NCBI GenBank assembly: GCA_964602515.1
Contig: CAZRRJ010000003.1
Coordinates: 186,001 to 250,000 of the forward strand
Length of the DNA stretch: 64,000 nt
DNA from: Carboxylicivirga sp964602515
GTDB taxonomy: Bacteria > Bacteroidota > Bacteroidia > Bacteroidales > Marinilabiliaceae
Direction: 5' to 3'
In this document: positions 35,131 to 43,040 of the stretch, in pieces
Layout: each line of letters opens with the position of its first letter
How positions within the stretch are numbered: the stretch's first letter is position 1
Made by a program: the position numbers and the translations under genes
The notes under the pieces: generated by a model
What the model was told of the DNA's origin: nothing
The model's database searches: none
The model's input: only the letters and a program-made list of their open reading frames with translations

Positions 35131-36384
35131 GTGGACATTTTCGATAGAATAAAAGAACATATGGGTCCGTTAGGACAATATGGAAAAGAGGCTCATGGTT
35201 ATTTTACTTTTCCTAAGTTGGAAGGTGAAATCAGTCCAAAAATGAAATTCCGTGGTAAAGAAGTACTTACATGGAGTTTAAATAACTACTTAGGTTTAGC
35301 TAATCATCCTGATGTAAGAAAGGCTGATGCTGATGCAGCAGCTGAGTATGGAATGGCATACCCAATGGGGGCACGTATGATGTCCGGACAAACCAGCAAA
35401 CACGAGGAACTGGAAGCTAAGCTTGCTGAATTCGTTAAAAAAGAAGATGCTTATCTCCTTAATTTCGGTTATCAGGGCATGGTTTCTATAATAGATAGTT
35501 TGGCTACCAGAAACGATGTTATAGTATATGATTCTGAGTCACATGCCTGTATTATGGATGGAGTTTTCCTACATAAGGCAAAAGGTGGTAAAAGCTTTGT
35601 TTTTGCACATAATGAAATGGATAAGTGCGAAAAAATGCTTCAATTTGCCTCCAAGCGCGTAAAGGAAACAGGTGGAGGTATCTTATTAATTACTGAAGGT
35701 GTGTTTGGCATGGCTGGAGACTTAGGTAATTTAAAAGAAATTGTTAAGCTTAAAGAAAAATATAACTTCCGTATTTTAGTGGATGATGCACATGGTTTTG
35801 GTACTATGGGTAAAACTGGTGCCGGTGTAGCAGAACACTATGACGTAGCCGACCAAATTGACATTGTTTTCAATACATTTGCTAAATCAATGGCTGGTAT
35901 TGGTGGCTTTGTAGCAAGTAGTGAAGAGGTTATTAATTACTTACGCTACAACTTACGTTCTCAGATATTTGCTAAATCCTTACCAATGCCAATGGTGCTT
36001 GGTGCATTAAAGCGTCTTGAGATGCTACGTGATCAACCAGAGCACAAAGAAAAATTATGGAAAATTGTTAATTCTCTACAAAAAGGGCTGAGAGAAGCTG
36101 GCTTCAACCTTGGAAAAACAGAGTCACCGGTAACTCCAGTATTCTTAGAAGGTAATGTTGGTGAAGCAACTCAATTAACGATGGATTTACGAGAGAACTA
36201 TAATATTTTCTGTTCGATCGTCATTTATCCTGTTATTCCTAAAGATCAAATTATGCTTCGTATTATCCCAACTGCTGTACACACACAAGAAGATGTGGAT
36301 TATACAATTAAAGCTTTCCGTGAGATATTAGAAAAACTTAAAGCCGGAAAATACAAGAGCGATAAAATTGCCAGTGTATTATAA
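35131..36384 (+). CDS. spt: Serine palmitoyltransferase (alpha-oxoamine synthase family)
   Basis: 417 residues, started at GTG 35131, which is 28 bp past a good promoter. PLP-dependent fold: LTWSLNNYLGLANHPDVRKA near residue 45, GARMMSGQTSKHEELEAKLA near 80, SESHACIMDGVFLHKAKGG near 140, ILVDDAHGFGTMG (Asp and His contact PLP) and the Schiff-base Lys252 in NTFAKSMAGIGGF. The class joins an amino acid to an acyl-CoA. In Bacteroidota the stand-alone member is serine palmitoyltransferase, first step of sphingolipid synthesis. The related KBL (glycine C-acetyltransferase) and BioF cannot be ruled out; no kbl/tdh or bio partner is near, and the MDIFDRIKEHMGPLGQ start is like SPT. A strong terminator follows. 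Confidence 0.75.
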   Translation: MDIFDRIKEHMGPLGQYGKEAHGYFTFPKLEGEISPKMKFRGKEVLTWSLNNYLGLANHPDVRKADADAAAEYGMAYPMGARMMSGQTSKHEELEAKLAEFVKKEDAYLLNFGYQGMVSIIDSLATRNDVIVYDSESHACIMDGVFLHKAKGGKSFVFAHNEMDKCEKMLQFASKRVKETGGGILLITEGVFGMAGDLGNLKEIVKLKEKYNFRILVDDAHGFGTMGKTGAGVAEHYDVADQIDIVFNTFAKSMAGIGGFVASSEEVINYLRYNLRSQIFAKSLPMPMVLGALKRLEMLRDQPEHKEKLWKIVNSLQKGLREAGFNLGKTESPVTPVFLEGNVGEATQLTMDLRENYNIFCSIVIYPVIPKDQIMLRIIPTAVHTQEDVDYTIKAFREILEKLKAGKYKSDKIASVL

Positions 36385-36461
36385 ACAGGTTTTAATTAAT
36401 ACAAAATAGGGTCGCTAAAATTAGAGGCCATTGAAACGGTTCCCGTTAAAAAAAAATATAG

Positions 36462-36508
36462 GGATGTAATATTGGGTTAAATGCTCAAATATTACATCCT
36501 TTATTTTT
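36462..36508 (+). terminator. Strong terminator after spt
   Basis: A perfect 12-bp stem (GGATGTAATATT, 36462-36473 with 36488-36499) with a 14-base loop is followed by a T-rich run. It lies 78 bp past the spt stop. Confidence 0.85.
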
Positions 36509-37138
36509 TTAGTTGATATTTGTGGCATTTCCAAATAGAAGTGGGAATCGCTAAAATTGAGTCTTTTCGAGATTACATTACAAGTAATAAGCTATTTGCT
36601 TACGGCAGCTTAAGTATTCTTTTGGGGTTAACGGCCAAAACAGTTAAGGGCATCTGCATATTAATTTAAACCATATGAAATAATCCTTTCAAAACCATGA
36701 GTATTTTTCAATTCTCCATTTTTGCTTCGGTCTCATATCCATACTTTGACTTACCTTATAAAATAATCTGAGTTTTGAAATTCATTTTATCTCATGCTCC
36801 TTGCCATTTAATTAAATAACGATGGTAACAGTCTTGCCAATTAAAAGATTTAATAAATCAACCTTAAACGGCAAACATTTTGTTAATATGCTTAGATTAA
36901 TCACTTCATCTTTAATAACAGGTATTTGAACAATCTAATTGGGATTTCTACAGTACTCCATTATCATGACAATATTTTGAAGAAAGTTCATCATAAATGA
37001 AACTAAAATCAATTACCTCGTGAATTCGACAATGTATATTGCCTTTGGAATAATAGATTCATGGAATTATGACTATAAACTAAGACATAAGTTTTTTTGC
37101 TGATACTCTATCATTTATGTGCTCTTAAATACTAATAC

Positions 37139-37182
37139 AAAGAAAGCAGTGAAAGAAAATCCAATTCTCTTTTTACTGCTTT
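37139..37182 (-). terminator. Probable terminator of the cytochrome operon
   Basis: An 8-bp stem (AAAGCAGT, 37143-37150 with 37175-37182), extended by A-T and G-U pairs, ends a minus-strand unit 70 bp past the last stop. The T run after the stem (read TTCTTTGTATT) is broken, so termination may be partial. Confidence 0.55.
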
Positions 37183-37254
37183 TATTAGTATAAGAGACTT
37201 TTTCAGTAATATCTGAAATTATATACCCTCTTGTTTTAATATTATAAAATAAGG

Positions 37255-38103
37255 CTAATATTTCATCTTCAAAAACAAACTAACCAATAACAAAATTAGA
37301 CTTACATACTTTAGTTCAAGCCACCGGTCAAAAACTAACCTTAAATCAACTATTCCAGAACTAATTTCCTGTGTTTTTTGATGTGTATTAAGGTAAATCT
37401 TCCATCCTTTTAATTTATGACTTTTTAATTTACCCAGTGTTATATCTTCAAATTTTGAAACAGTAGTATACACCCTGGCATCAAGTTGTTCAACAGAACC
37501 TGGCTGCACATTAACTGGTATTGAACCAAGTACTTTAACGGCAAAAGGTAGACGGAAGTATCTCCCCTCTTTATTTTGGGCTTCAAATATGGCTCTGTCT
37601 GTCCCTACTTTCATATCAAGCACATAATAATCCCGCGCACCAACAATAGTTACAAAAACAAACAATAAGAGAGATATCAAAACACTAAGCCCTGCCCAGT
37701 TTTGCTTTAAAGTCCTTAACTTAGTTATTAATCCTAAACCAAAAGTAAAATAAATATAAATTGATAATAACAATGCTGGCATTGTAAACAAAACCTGTAA
37801 AAACCCACTATCAAATCCCTCCGGATTAACAAATAAAACACCTCCAAAAACAATTAAGACTGATATTGATGGAACTTGAAAAGCTACACTTGAGATACGT
37901 TTAATTAATTTGCCATTAGAAATTAAACCAATAGTCATTCCTAAAACCATTATCACCAGTATAAAATATAAATTACCAGGCCATAACAATCGTGAGTTAA
38001 CTAAATGCCCAATAAGCGAATTTATTGCATAACCAATTACCAGTAATCCAATAGTAGTAAGGGTTCCATAAAGATACCCTTCTTTTGTCGATGCTTCTTC
38101 CAT
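37255..38103 (-). CDS. ResB-like membrane protein of the cytochrome operon
   Basis: 282 residues from the inner ATG at 38103, one base after the cytochrome b stop; 24 more codons upstream overlap the preceding gene and are unlikely. Five or six membrane segments: GTLTTIGLLVIGYAINSLIG near residue 10, LYFILVIMVLGMTIGLIS near 45, SISVLIVFGGVLFVN near 75, LFTMPALLLSIYIYFTFGLG near 100, LSVLISLLLFVFVTIVGA near 140, and one at the C-terminus (YVSLILLLVSLFLKM). A soluble part of about 90 residues (EGRYFRLPFAVKVLGSIPVN, KFEDITLGKLKSHKLKGWKIY) resembles ResB/Ccs1, used to attach haem to cytochrome c. No CcsA partner is present. The ResB call is tentative. Confidence 0.5.
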   Translation of the reverse strand: MEEASTKEGYLYGTLTTIGLLVIGYAINSLIGHLVNSRLLWPGNLYFILVIMVLGMTIGLISNGKLIKRISSVAFQVPSISVLIVFGGVLFVNPEGFDSGFLQVLFTMPALLLSIYIYFTFGLGLITKLRTLKQNWAGLSVLISLLLFVFVTIVGARDYYVLDMKVGTDRAIFEAQNKEGRYFRLPFAVKVLGSIPVNVQPGSVEQLDARVYTTVSKFEDITLGKLKSHKLKGWKIYLNTHQKTQEISSGIVDLRLVFDRWLELKYVSLILLLVSLFLKMKY

Positions 38104-38104
38104 A

Positions 38105-38722
38105 TTAATGTATTTCGTGATAACCGTTAATAATACTTTTAAAGTTTGACATAAAGGTTGCTCCCATGGTAGCAAAATACAAATGAATAATTAAAAACAT
38201 ACTGACTAAAAATCCTGAAGCAGCATGTAAAAGAGCTGTTAATAGTGTACCTCCAATACCAAAAACATTATCAACAATAAGCTCCGGAATAAGTAAGGAT
38301 AAACCAGTTACAATTAAAACCGGGAACAATATAAAAATAATACCAATATACGTTACCTTTTGCAAGGGATTAAATTTTTGATCTTCAGTTATTGGGAAGG
38401 GGGGATTTTCCCCTTTGAAAACGCCAAATGTATAATATTGTATTTGCTTCAAAAGCGCTCTACGTAGCCCCTTAATGCGAAAATAATAGTACTTTCTATT
38501 TGGCGAAAAAACAAAACATATAACAAAGAATACGTATGCTACTGTAATCCCTATTCCTGCAACATTATGACTTGAGACTGCCATATCAAAAGGCAGTAAA
38601 GGGTAAGTTGGGTTTGAATACTGCATGCTAATACCCGACACTAACAATACAATAAAGAACAATGCATTAAACATATGCCAAACCCTAATCCACATGGGAT
38701 ACAAATATATTTTATCTCTCAT
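38105..38722 (-). CDS. Cytochrome b561-like membrane subunit
   Basis: 205 residues with four membrane helices (MFNALFFIVLLVSGISM, VAGIGITVAYVFFVICFVF, YIGIIFILFPVLIVTGLSLL, LHAASGFLVSMFLIIHLYFA). Histidines suited to bind two b haems are His16 (RVWHMFN), the one in SSHNVAG, the one in LLHAASG and the one in IIHLYFATMG. This is the prokaryotic cytochrome b561/PhsC group, which passes electrons between the menaquinol pool and periplasmic c cytochromes. Its stop-start spacing with the heptaheme gene upstream is one base, so the two form a unit: a quinol oxidase with its cytochrome c acceptor. Confidence 0.8.
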   Translation of the reverse strand: MRDKIYLYPMWIRVWHMFNALFFIVLLVSGISMQYSNPTYPLLPFDMAVSSHNVAGIGITVAYVFFVICFVFSPNRKYYYFRIKGLRRALLKQIQYYTFGVFKGENPPFPITEDQKFNPLQKVTYIGIIFILFPVLIVTGLSLLIPELIVDNVFGIGGTLLTALLHAASGFLVSMFLIIHLYFATMGATFMSNFKSIINGYHEIH

Positions 38723-38723
38723 G

Positions 38724-39671
38724 CTATTTCTTTTTTATTAATATTAAACGGAGAATGAGATGTATTGATAAACCAAAAACTAATAAACCAAAAATGACAA
38801 TGCTAACCATATTAAGCACCCTGTTTCGATTGGCACCAATAATGTAACCTTCATTTAAAATAATTGCATTAATAAAGCCTAAAGATTCACGACTTTCTTG
38901 TATACGATACGCATATAGTGACTCCATCAGAACAGAATTTGTACTATGACATTGCACACAATTTCTTAAAGCTTCTTCTTTTGGTAATATTTTATGCGAC
39001 ACTAATAGATCATCTTGAACCTGGGTATGACAATCAATACACCTTACATTATTAAAATGATTAGCTTGATTAGGCAACCATGAGTGGATTGCAACAATAT
39101 CTTTTGGCATTTCATCGCTTAGTAAGCCATATTTAAATTTATTGCTGTGGCAATTAAGACACATATCATTACTGATCCCCACAACTTCTTTAATTAGTAT
39201 TTGCTCTCTTAGTGCAAGCTGGTATCCATGTGCATCATGACACATCCAACAACTAAAACGCTCATCAGAAATTTTAAAATGAACACTTTCCATGAAGGCC
39301 TTCTCAATTCCTTCAAAGTTATACCTAGCATAAGTATCATCACCACCATGACAATCCATACATCTATACTTCTCCTCTAAACGCAGCTCGCCACTGTGAG
39401 GAAAAGTTTCATAATCCATTGAATGACAATCCACACAAGCGAAAGATTTGTGTACCGAATTATGCATCCTAACACTATCAATATGATAAAAAGGATTCAT
39501 CGGCTTTCGATCGGTCTGATCTGTCCATTCATTATGGTATTCATAAAACACTTGTCCATGACATTTCAGACATTGGCTATTATCAGCAACCTCCTGTCCT
39601 TTTACATTCGATTGCATGATAAAAATGCTAAAGCATAACAACAGACTACTTTCTACTATTCTATTGACCAT
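38724..39671 (-). CDS. Membrane-anchored heptaheme cytochrome c
   Basis: 315 residues. A signal peptide (LLLCFSIFIMQSNVKG) is followed by seven CxxCH motifs: CLKCH (34), CVDCH, CMDCH, CWMCH, CLNCH, CIDCH and CVQCH. A C-terminal helix (VLNMVSIVIFGLLVFGLSIHLILRLI) anchors it in the inner membrane with the haem domain in the periplasm. Extra histidines are available as sixth ligands. A clear Shine-Dalgarno (AGGAG) precedes the start. It would accept electrons from the cytochrome b encoded next and pass them to periplasmic carriers. It is not NrfA (no CxxCK), and its order of motifs does not match NapC/NirT. I do not recognise a named family. Confidence 0.85.
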   Translation of the reverse strand: MVNRIVESSLLLCFSIFIMQSNVKGQEVADNSQCLKCHGQVFYEYHNEWTDQTDRKPMNPFYHIDSVRMHNSVHKSFACVDCHSMDYETFPHSGELRLEEKYRCMDCHGGDDTYARYNFEGIEKAFMESVHFKISDERFSCWMCHDAHGYQLALREQILIKEVVGISNDMCLNCHSNKFKYGLLSDEMPKDIVAIHSWLPNQANHFNNVRCIDCHTQVQDDLLVSHKILPKEEALRNCVQCHSTNSVLMESLYAYRIQESRESLGFINAIILNEGYIIGANRNRVLNMVSIVIFGLLVFGLSIHLILRLILIKKK

Positions 39672-39764
39672 CTCCTGAGTTATAAAATGAGAATAAACAC
39701 AAAACTGCCAGCAATAAGATAATCTGTTCTTAATGCGGGCAGTCTTTAATAATGGTTATTTAAC

Positions 39765-40178
39765 TTACTTTTTAAGCGTACGTATATACGTCACTAGTGC
39801 CCAACGATCTTCATCATCAATAATTTTCTTTTCGAAATTTGGCATTTCACCTCTCCCCACAAATGATTGATAATAAATCACGCCATCTTTCTGACCCTGA
39901 AATTCAGTAGAAGTAAAGTCGCCTAAATCGGCGTCAATACTTCTTGCTTTGGGGCCATTCCCCTGCCCTTCATTGCCATGGCATGCTTTACAATGACGAG
40001 AATAAGTCATCTTTCCAATTTTTATCATTTCAACATCATCAGCAACCTGCGGATTTTTCATACTTTTATATTTTGCTGGTATATCCCAAGGCTTTTTATC
40101 TTGCGTAAAAGACATTAGAACAAGACTTAAAATCAGCAAAATACTCCCTAGCACAACTGTTAACTTTATCTTTCTCAT
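39765..40178 (-). CDS. Periplasmic monoheme cytochrome c
   Basis: 137 residues. An uncleaved or cleaved N-terminal signal (KLTVVLGSILLILSLVLMSF) is followed by a class I cytochrome domain with CKACH at 63-67. The likely axial Met is in GRGEMPNFEKK near residue 111, and DEDRWALVTYIRTLKK is the C-terminal helix. It is a small one-electron shuttle in the periplasm, possibly membrane-tethered by the signal helix. It lies between the heptaheme gene and the DUF5777 barrel gene, so it may carry electrons between the two membranes. Confidence 0.88.
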   Translation of the reverse strand: MRKIKLTVVLGSILLILSLVLMSFTQDKKPWDIPAKYKSMKNPQVADDVEMIKIGKMTYSRHCKACHGNEGQGNGPKARSIDADLGDFTSTEFQGQKDGVIYYQSFVGRGEMPNFEKKIIDDEDRWALVTYIRTLKK

Positions 40179-40203
40179 AACCTATTATTTATATTATTTC
40201 TTC

Positions 40204-41076
40204 TTAAAAATTCCAAAGACGTGTAATATTGAATCCCAAACGAATACTTTTACTATCAAATTCACTTAAATTATACATGTACAATTCTTGTGGTAAAATA
40301 CCTAAGCCATTGGTTAAGAATATTTGAAATGCATGTGTACTGGTTGATACCTCGTAGCCAATAGAAAAATGGGGCTTAGGATGGTTTGTAAAAGATGAGT
40401 GTTGTGATATGCTACTTATTTTAAGCGGCACTCCAACTTCTAATATTAATGATGATTGAGGACTAAACTTAGCACGACCACCAAACCCAACTCCAATTTT
40501 ATCATTATCCATTAAGCTATCAACAGCATTATAATGTGTAAAATTAGCACTTGCCTGTACAGATAACCAACCGTTTACTTTACGTCCAATAATTAGTTCA
40601 GTGAAATATGACATTCTATCTGTGAAATTATAATTTGTTCCAAAAATATTATCGGGCCTTCCGTCAATAGCTGCATTAGCATACACCGTTAAACTTACAG
40701 GGATAGTATTTTGGCGTGTTTGTTGAAATGGTGTGTATTTAGCCTGAAAATCCTGGTATTGCTTCTGGCTATTTGTACCATATCCCACACTCACATTATC
40801 TAATATTGAATAATTAAATCCAACTCTAATATTAGCACCGGGTGCCATAACTCCAAACACATCTTTAATGCCATTATTGATGACTCCAAAGCGGTGACTG
40901 ATTACCATTTCAAGTGTATTTTTGTATTGCGTTACACTTGTTTGATGATTAACCAAAGTACCGGACTCCCAAGGAGTCCTTATCGGCTTATCAACTTTTT
41001 TTACTGTTTCAACTTCTTCCTGAGCCAATAGCATGTGACTAGAAACTAAAACAATCAGATATATTATTTTTTTCAT
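40204..41076 (-). CDS. DUF5777 family beta-barrel protein
   Basis: 290 residues with a Sec signal (KKIIYLIVLVSSHMLLAQ). After a short acidic-basic linker the mature part has TPWESGTLVNHQTSVTQYKNTLEMVISHRFG, then alternating amphipathic strands ending in IRLGFNITRLWNF with a terminal Phe, as in outer-membrane barrels. It fits the DUF5777 family, small barrels of unknown function that often lie beside c cytochromes in Bacteroidota. About 12-14 strands fit the length. It is 25 bp before the monoheme cytochrome gene. A role as porin scaffold for a cytochrome is an inference from context. Confidence 0.7.
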   Translation of the reverse strand: MKKIIYLIVLVSSHMLLAQEEVETVKKVDKPIRTPWESGTLVNHQTSVTQYKNTLEMVISHRFGVINNGIKDVFGVMAPGANIRVGFNYSILDNVSVGYGTNSQKQYQDFQAKYTPFQQTRQNTIPVSLTVYANAAIDGRPDNIFGTNYNFTDRMSYFTELIIGRKVNGWLSVQASANFTHYNAVDSLMDNDKIGVGFGGRAKFSPQSSLILEVGVPLKISSISQHSSFTNHPKPHFSIGYEVSTSTHAFQIFLTNGLGILPQELYMYNLSEFDSKSIRLGFNITRLWNF

Positions 41077-41087
41077 TACAATCGCTT

Positions 41088-41468
41088 TTAGTTATCTTTT
41101 GCCCCTTGCTTAATCCACGTAATAATCAACAACTTCTGATTACCTACGTAAGTAAGATTGGCATGTGTACCTCTTGTTCCTGGTACTTTTATTATTAAAC
41201 TATTTTCAGCATTATCTAATTCTAATAAATTGTTGCTGATTAATGACTGGTAAGCTTCACCAGGTTTGAGACTAAACACTCCATCACCGTTATGGCAATT
41301 AACACAACTCTGAGAAGTCCATATCGGCTCAACTCCAGATGAAAAACTAATTGGTACCTCAGGATCTACAGGTTCACCTGTATCAGGTGTTATAAAATTA
41401 TACTCACAGGCAGAAAACATGGCTATAACCACAAAAATGAGTATATATGATGTTTTTAATTCTTTCAT
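41088..41468 (-). CDS. Monoheme cytochrome c lipoprotein
   Basis: 126 residues from the inner ATG (MKELKTSYILIFVVIAMFSAC), which gives a lipobox with Cys21; eight upstream codons are dropped. A linker rich in Pro, Asp and Glu is followed by a small domain with SQSCVNCHNGDG (55-59). Later NAENSLIIKVPGTRGTH and LIITWIKQGAKDN match the short c-type domain found in many Bacteroidota lipoproteins. Such proteins are likely on the outer membrane, facing the periplasm or the outside. It lies 12 bp before the DUF5777 gene, so the two are made together. Confidence 0.85.
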   Translation of the reverse strand: MKELKTSYILIFVVIAMFSACEYNFITPDTGEPVDPEVPISFSSGVEPIWTSQSCVNCHNGDGVFSLKPGEAYQSLISNNLLELDNAENSLIIKVPGTRGTHANLTYVGNQKLLIITWIKQGAKDN

Positions 41469-41555
41469 TTCTTGAATAAGTTTAAATAGCAACCAGGGTC
41501 AGCATTAATAATATGAAACATAGCTTTCTTCAGAAATACCAGTTTATCCTGGTTA

Positions 41556-42656
41556 TTATAAAGCCCCTAATGCCCCATCAAGTAAATCATTAGCATACTG
41601 CTTATTGTGTATTCCATAACTACCATCATCCTTTACCAATTTATAGTTCCAGAACGCTGCTACTTCAGCTTGAGTATGTTCAACTCCAGTCACAATCCTA
41701 CCCTCAGTAGTCATTACACCCGCATCTTCTAAAGCAACCCTTAAGGTTTCTAACTTTGCTTTAACTCCTGACTGAATACCTCTTAAATCAAAATTATCCA
41801 CTAACTCTCCTTCGTGACATTCTGTACAGGCAGCAGTAAATGCTGTATATTTTGTTTGAACACCACTATCATCATATTCTACATGACTTAATGCCATACT
41901 ATGCCCACCAAAATACTCCCCAGAATTACCTGTTTTGACTGCATTATTTATGTGACATGAAATACAAGTATGTTTACCATTTTCTCCTTCTGCCACAAAA
42001 TATCCACCTTTACCTCCATATACAAGACCTTGTGAACCATAATGAGGCCCATAGTATGATGATCCTATCACTAATGTTGCTGTTGATTCCAGATTTGGAG
42101 TATCATCGCCCTGATTTCTTGACTGGTGACACTTAACACAAGTATTCCCTTTTCCTCCCGGATCCCCATATGTTGATGTAACATCAACTTCTAATCCAGA
42201 AAAGGCGTCCACTTCATTCATAATCAAATCCACAGGATTTGTGTAATGCATTGCATAATCATCACGTGTGTAACTTGTATGGATTTGATGACAAGTATAA
42301 CATGACATTGCGCTTGCCTCTGTATGTACACCTCCATCATTCACATCATTTTCCACAGCTTGACGAAAACCATCGTGTGTATGACACATTGAACAGCCTG
42401 AACCATGATAATTTCCATATCCAACACGATTTTGCCCTCCTGTAAAATGCTTCGAATGCTCAAACTGAGCAGTTTTTAATACCAGTTCACTATTATCAGT
42501 GTGACAACTAACACAACCAGCTACTCCATCCACTCCATTTGTGCCATTTGTTCCATCCTCACCAGAAGAACCTTGGGGACCTTCTTTAGTACAACTAACA
42601 GTTAATGTTGCCAATAGCAACATACACAGACGTATAAGCTCTTTTGTTTTTTTCAT
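41556..42656 (-). CDS. Hexaheme cytochrome c lipoprotein with collagen-like linker
   Basis: 366 residues. Lipobox LLATLTVSC, lipidated at Cys22. Residues 26-47 are a Gly-x-x linker (GPQGSSGEDGTNGTNGVDG). Six CxxCH sites follow: CVSCH (48), CSMCH, CYTCH, CVKCH, CISCH and CTECH. The C-terminal 70 residues (VKAKLETLRVALEDAGVMTT, HTQAEVAAFWNYKLVKDDGS) resemble the helical end of multihaem cytochromes related to hydroxylamine oxidoreductase/octahaem types, but I see no CxxCK catalytic site. First gene of the operon. A lipid anchor on the outer membrane, possibly surface-facing, makes it the candidate terminal or outward cytochrome. Function unknown. Confidence 0.85.
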   Translation of the reverse strand: MKKTKELIRLCMLLLATLTVSCTKEGPQGSSGEDGTNGTNGVDGVAGCVSCHTDNSELVLKTAQFEHSKHFTGGQNRVGYGNYHGSGCSMCHTHDGFRQAVENDVNDGGVHTEASAMSCYTCHQIHTSYTRDDYAMHYTNPVDLIMNEVDAFSGLEVDVTSTYGDPGGKGNTCVKCHQSRNQGDDTPNLESTATLVIGSSYYGPHYGSQGLVYGGKGGYFVAEGENGKHTCISCHINNAVKTGNSGEYFGGHSMALSHVEYDDSGVQTKYTAFTAACTECHEGELVDNFDLRGIQSGVKAKLETLRVALEDAGVMTTEGRIVTGVEHTQAEVAAFWNYKLVKDDGSYGIHNKQYANDLLDGALGAL

Positions 42657-43040
42657 AGCTAATATTTGATATTAAATAATAATTTAACAGATCCCTAACA
42701 TTCTTTTACAATTTTATACATTTAAGTCTGAACCATAACAAAGTAATTCATACATGATTTAACTGATTAATATCAATCTAAAAAACACACATCACTGTTT
42801 ATCTAACACTTACAAATAGAAAAGTAAGAAAAAGTAACTTTCCTTATTTAAATTGAATTTACTTAAGTGAACTCCACCTATAACATGTAGCTGAATTGTT
42901 TATTACACGAACTCATTAAAAATATTTCAACTATCTTGGCAAGTGCAATAGTACATATACGTTAATAATTTGTTTTTTAAAAAGAAACATCTTAATTTCA
43001 TGATATCCTAATTAACCAATACACCAACACACTAAAACTT
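42657..43040. other. Divergent control region between the cytochrome operon and its Crp/Fnr gene
   Basis: 384 bp, AT-rich, with no coding frame. It holds an FNR-like palindrome at 42763-42776. I see no clear TAnnTTTG promoter for either side, which would suit promoters that need an activator. Confidence 0.65.
42763..42776. promoter_or_regulatory. FNR-type operator
   Basis: CTGAT-TAAT-ATCAA matches the FNR box TTGAT-N4-ATCAA at 9 of 10 positions. It is 107 bp upstream of the hexaheme cytochrome gene and 265 bp upstream of the Crp/Fnr gene, in the gap between the two. Confidence 0.6.

Larger units (their letters stand above)
36385..37254. other. 870-bp intergenic region with short repeats and two terminators
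   Basis: No supported gene. It begins with the spt terminator (36462-36508) and ends with a hairpin for the cytochrome operon (37139-37182). A 14-base near-repeat (TCGCTAAAATTAGA/TCGCTAAAATTGAG type) occurs at 36412 and 36548, 136 bp apart. Translation from about 36541 gives 42 open codons (GIAKIESFRDYITSNKLFAY near its start) before a stop, which could be a gene remnant. Otherwise I see nothing. Confidence 0.6.

Noticed and set aside
38724..39671. Nitrite reductase NrfA or NapC/NrfH
   Set aside because: No CxxCK catalytic site and seven CxxCH sites with a C-terminal, not N-terminal, anchor; the pattern does not fit either family.
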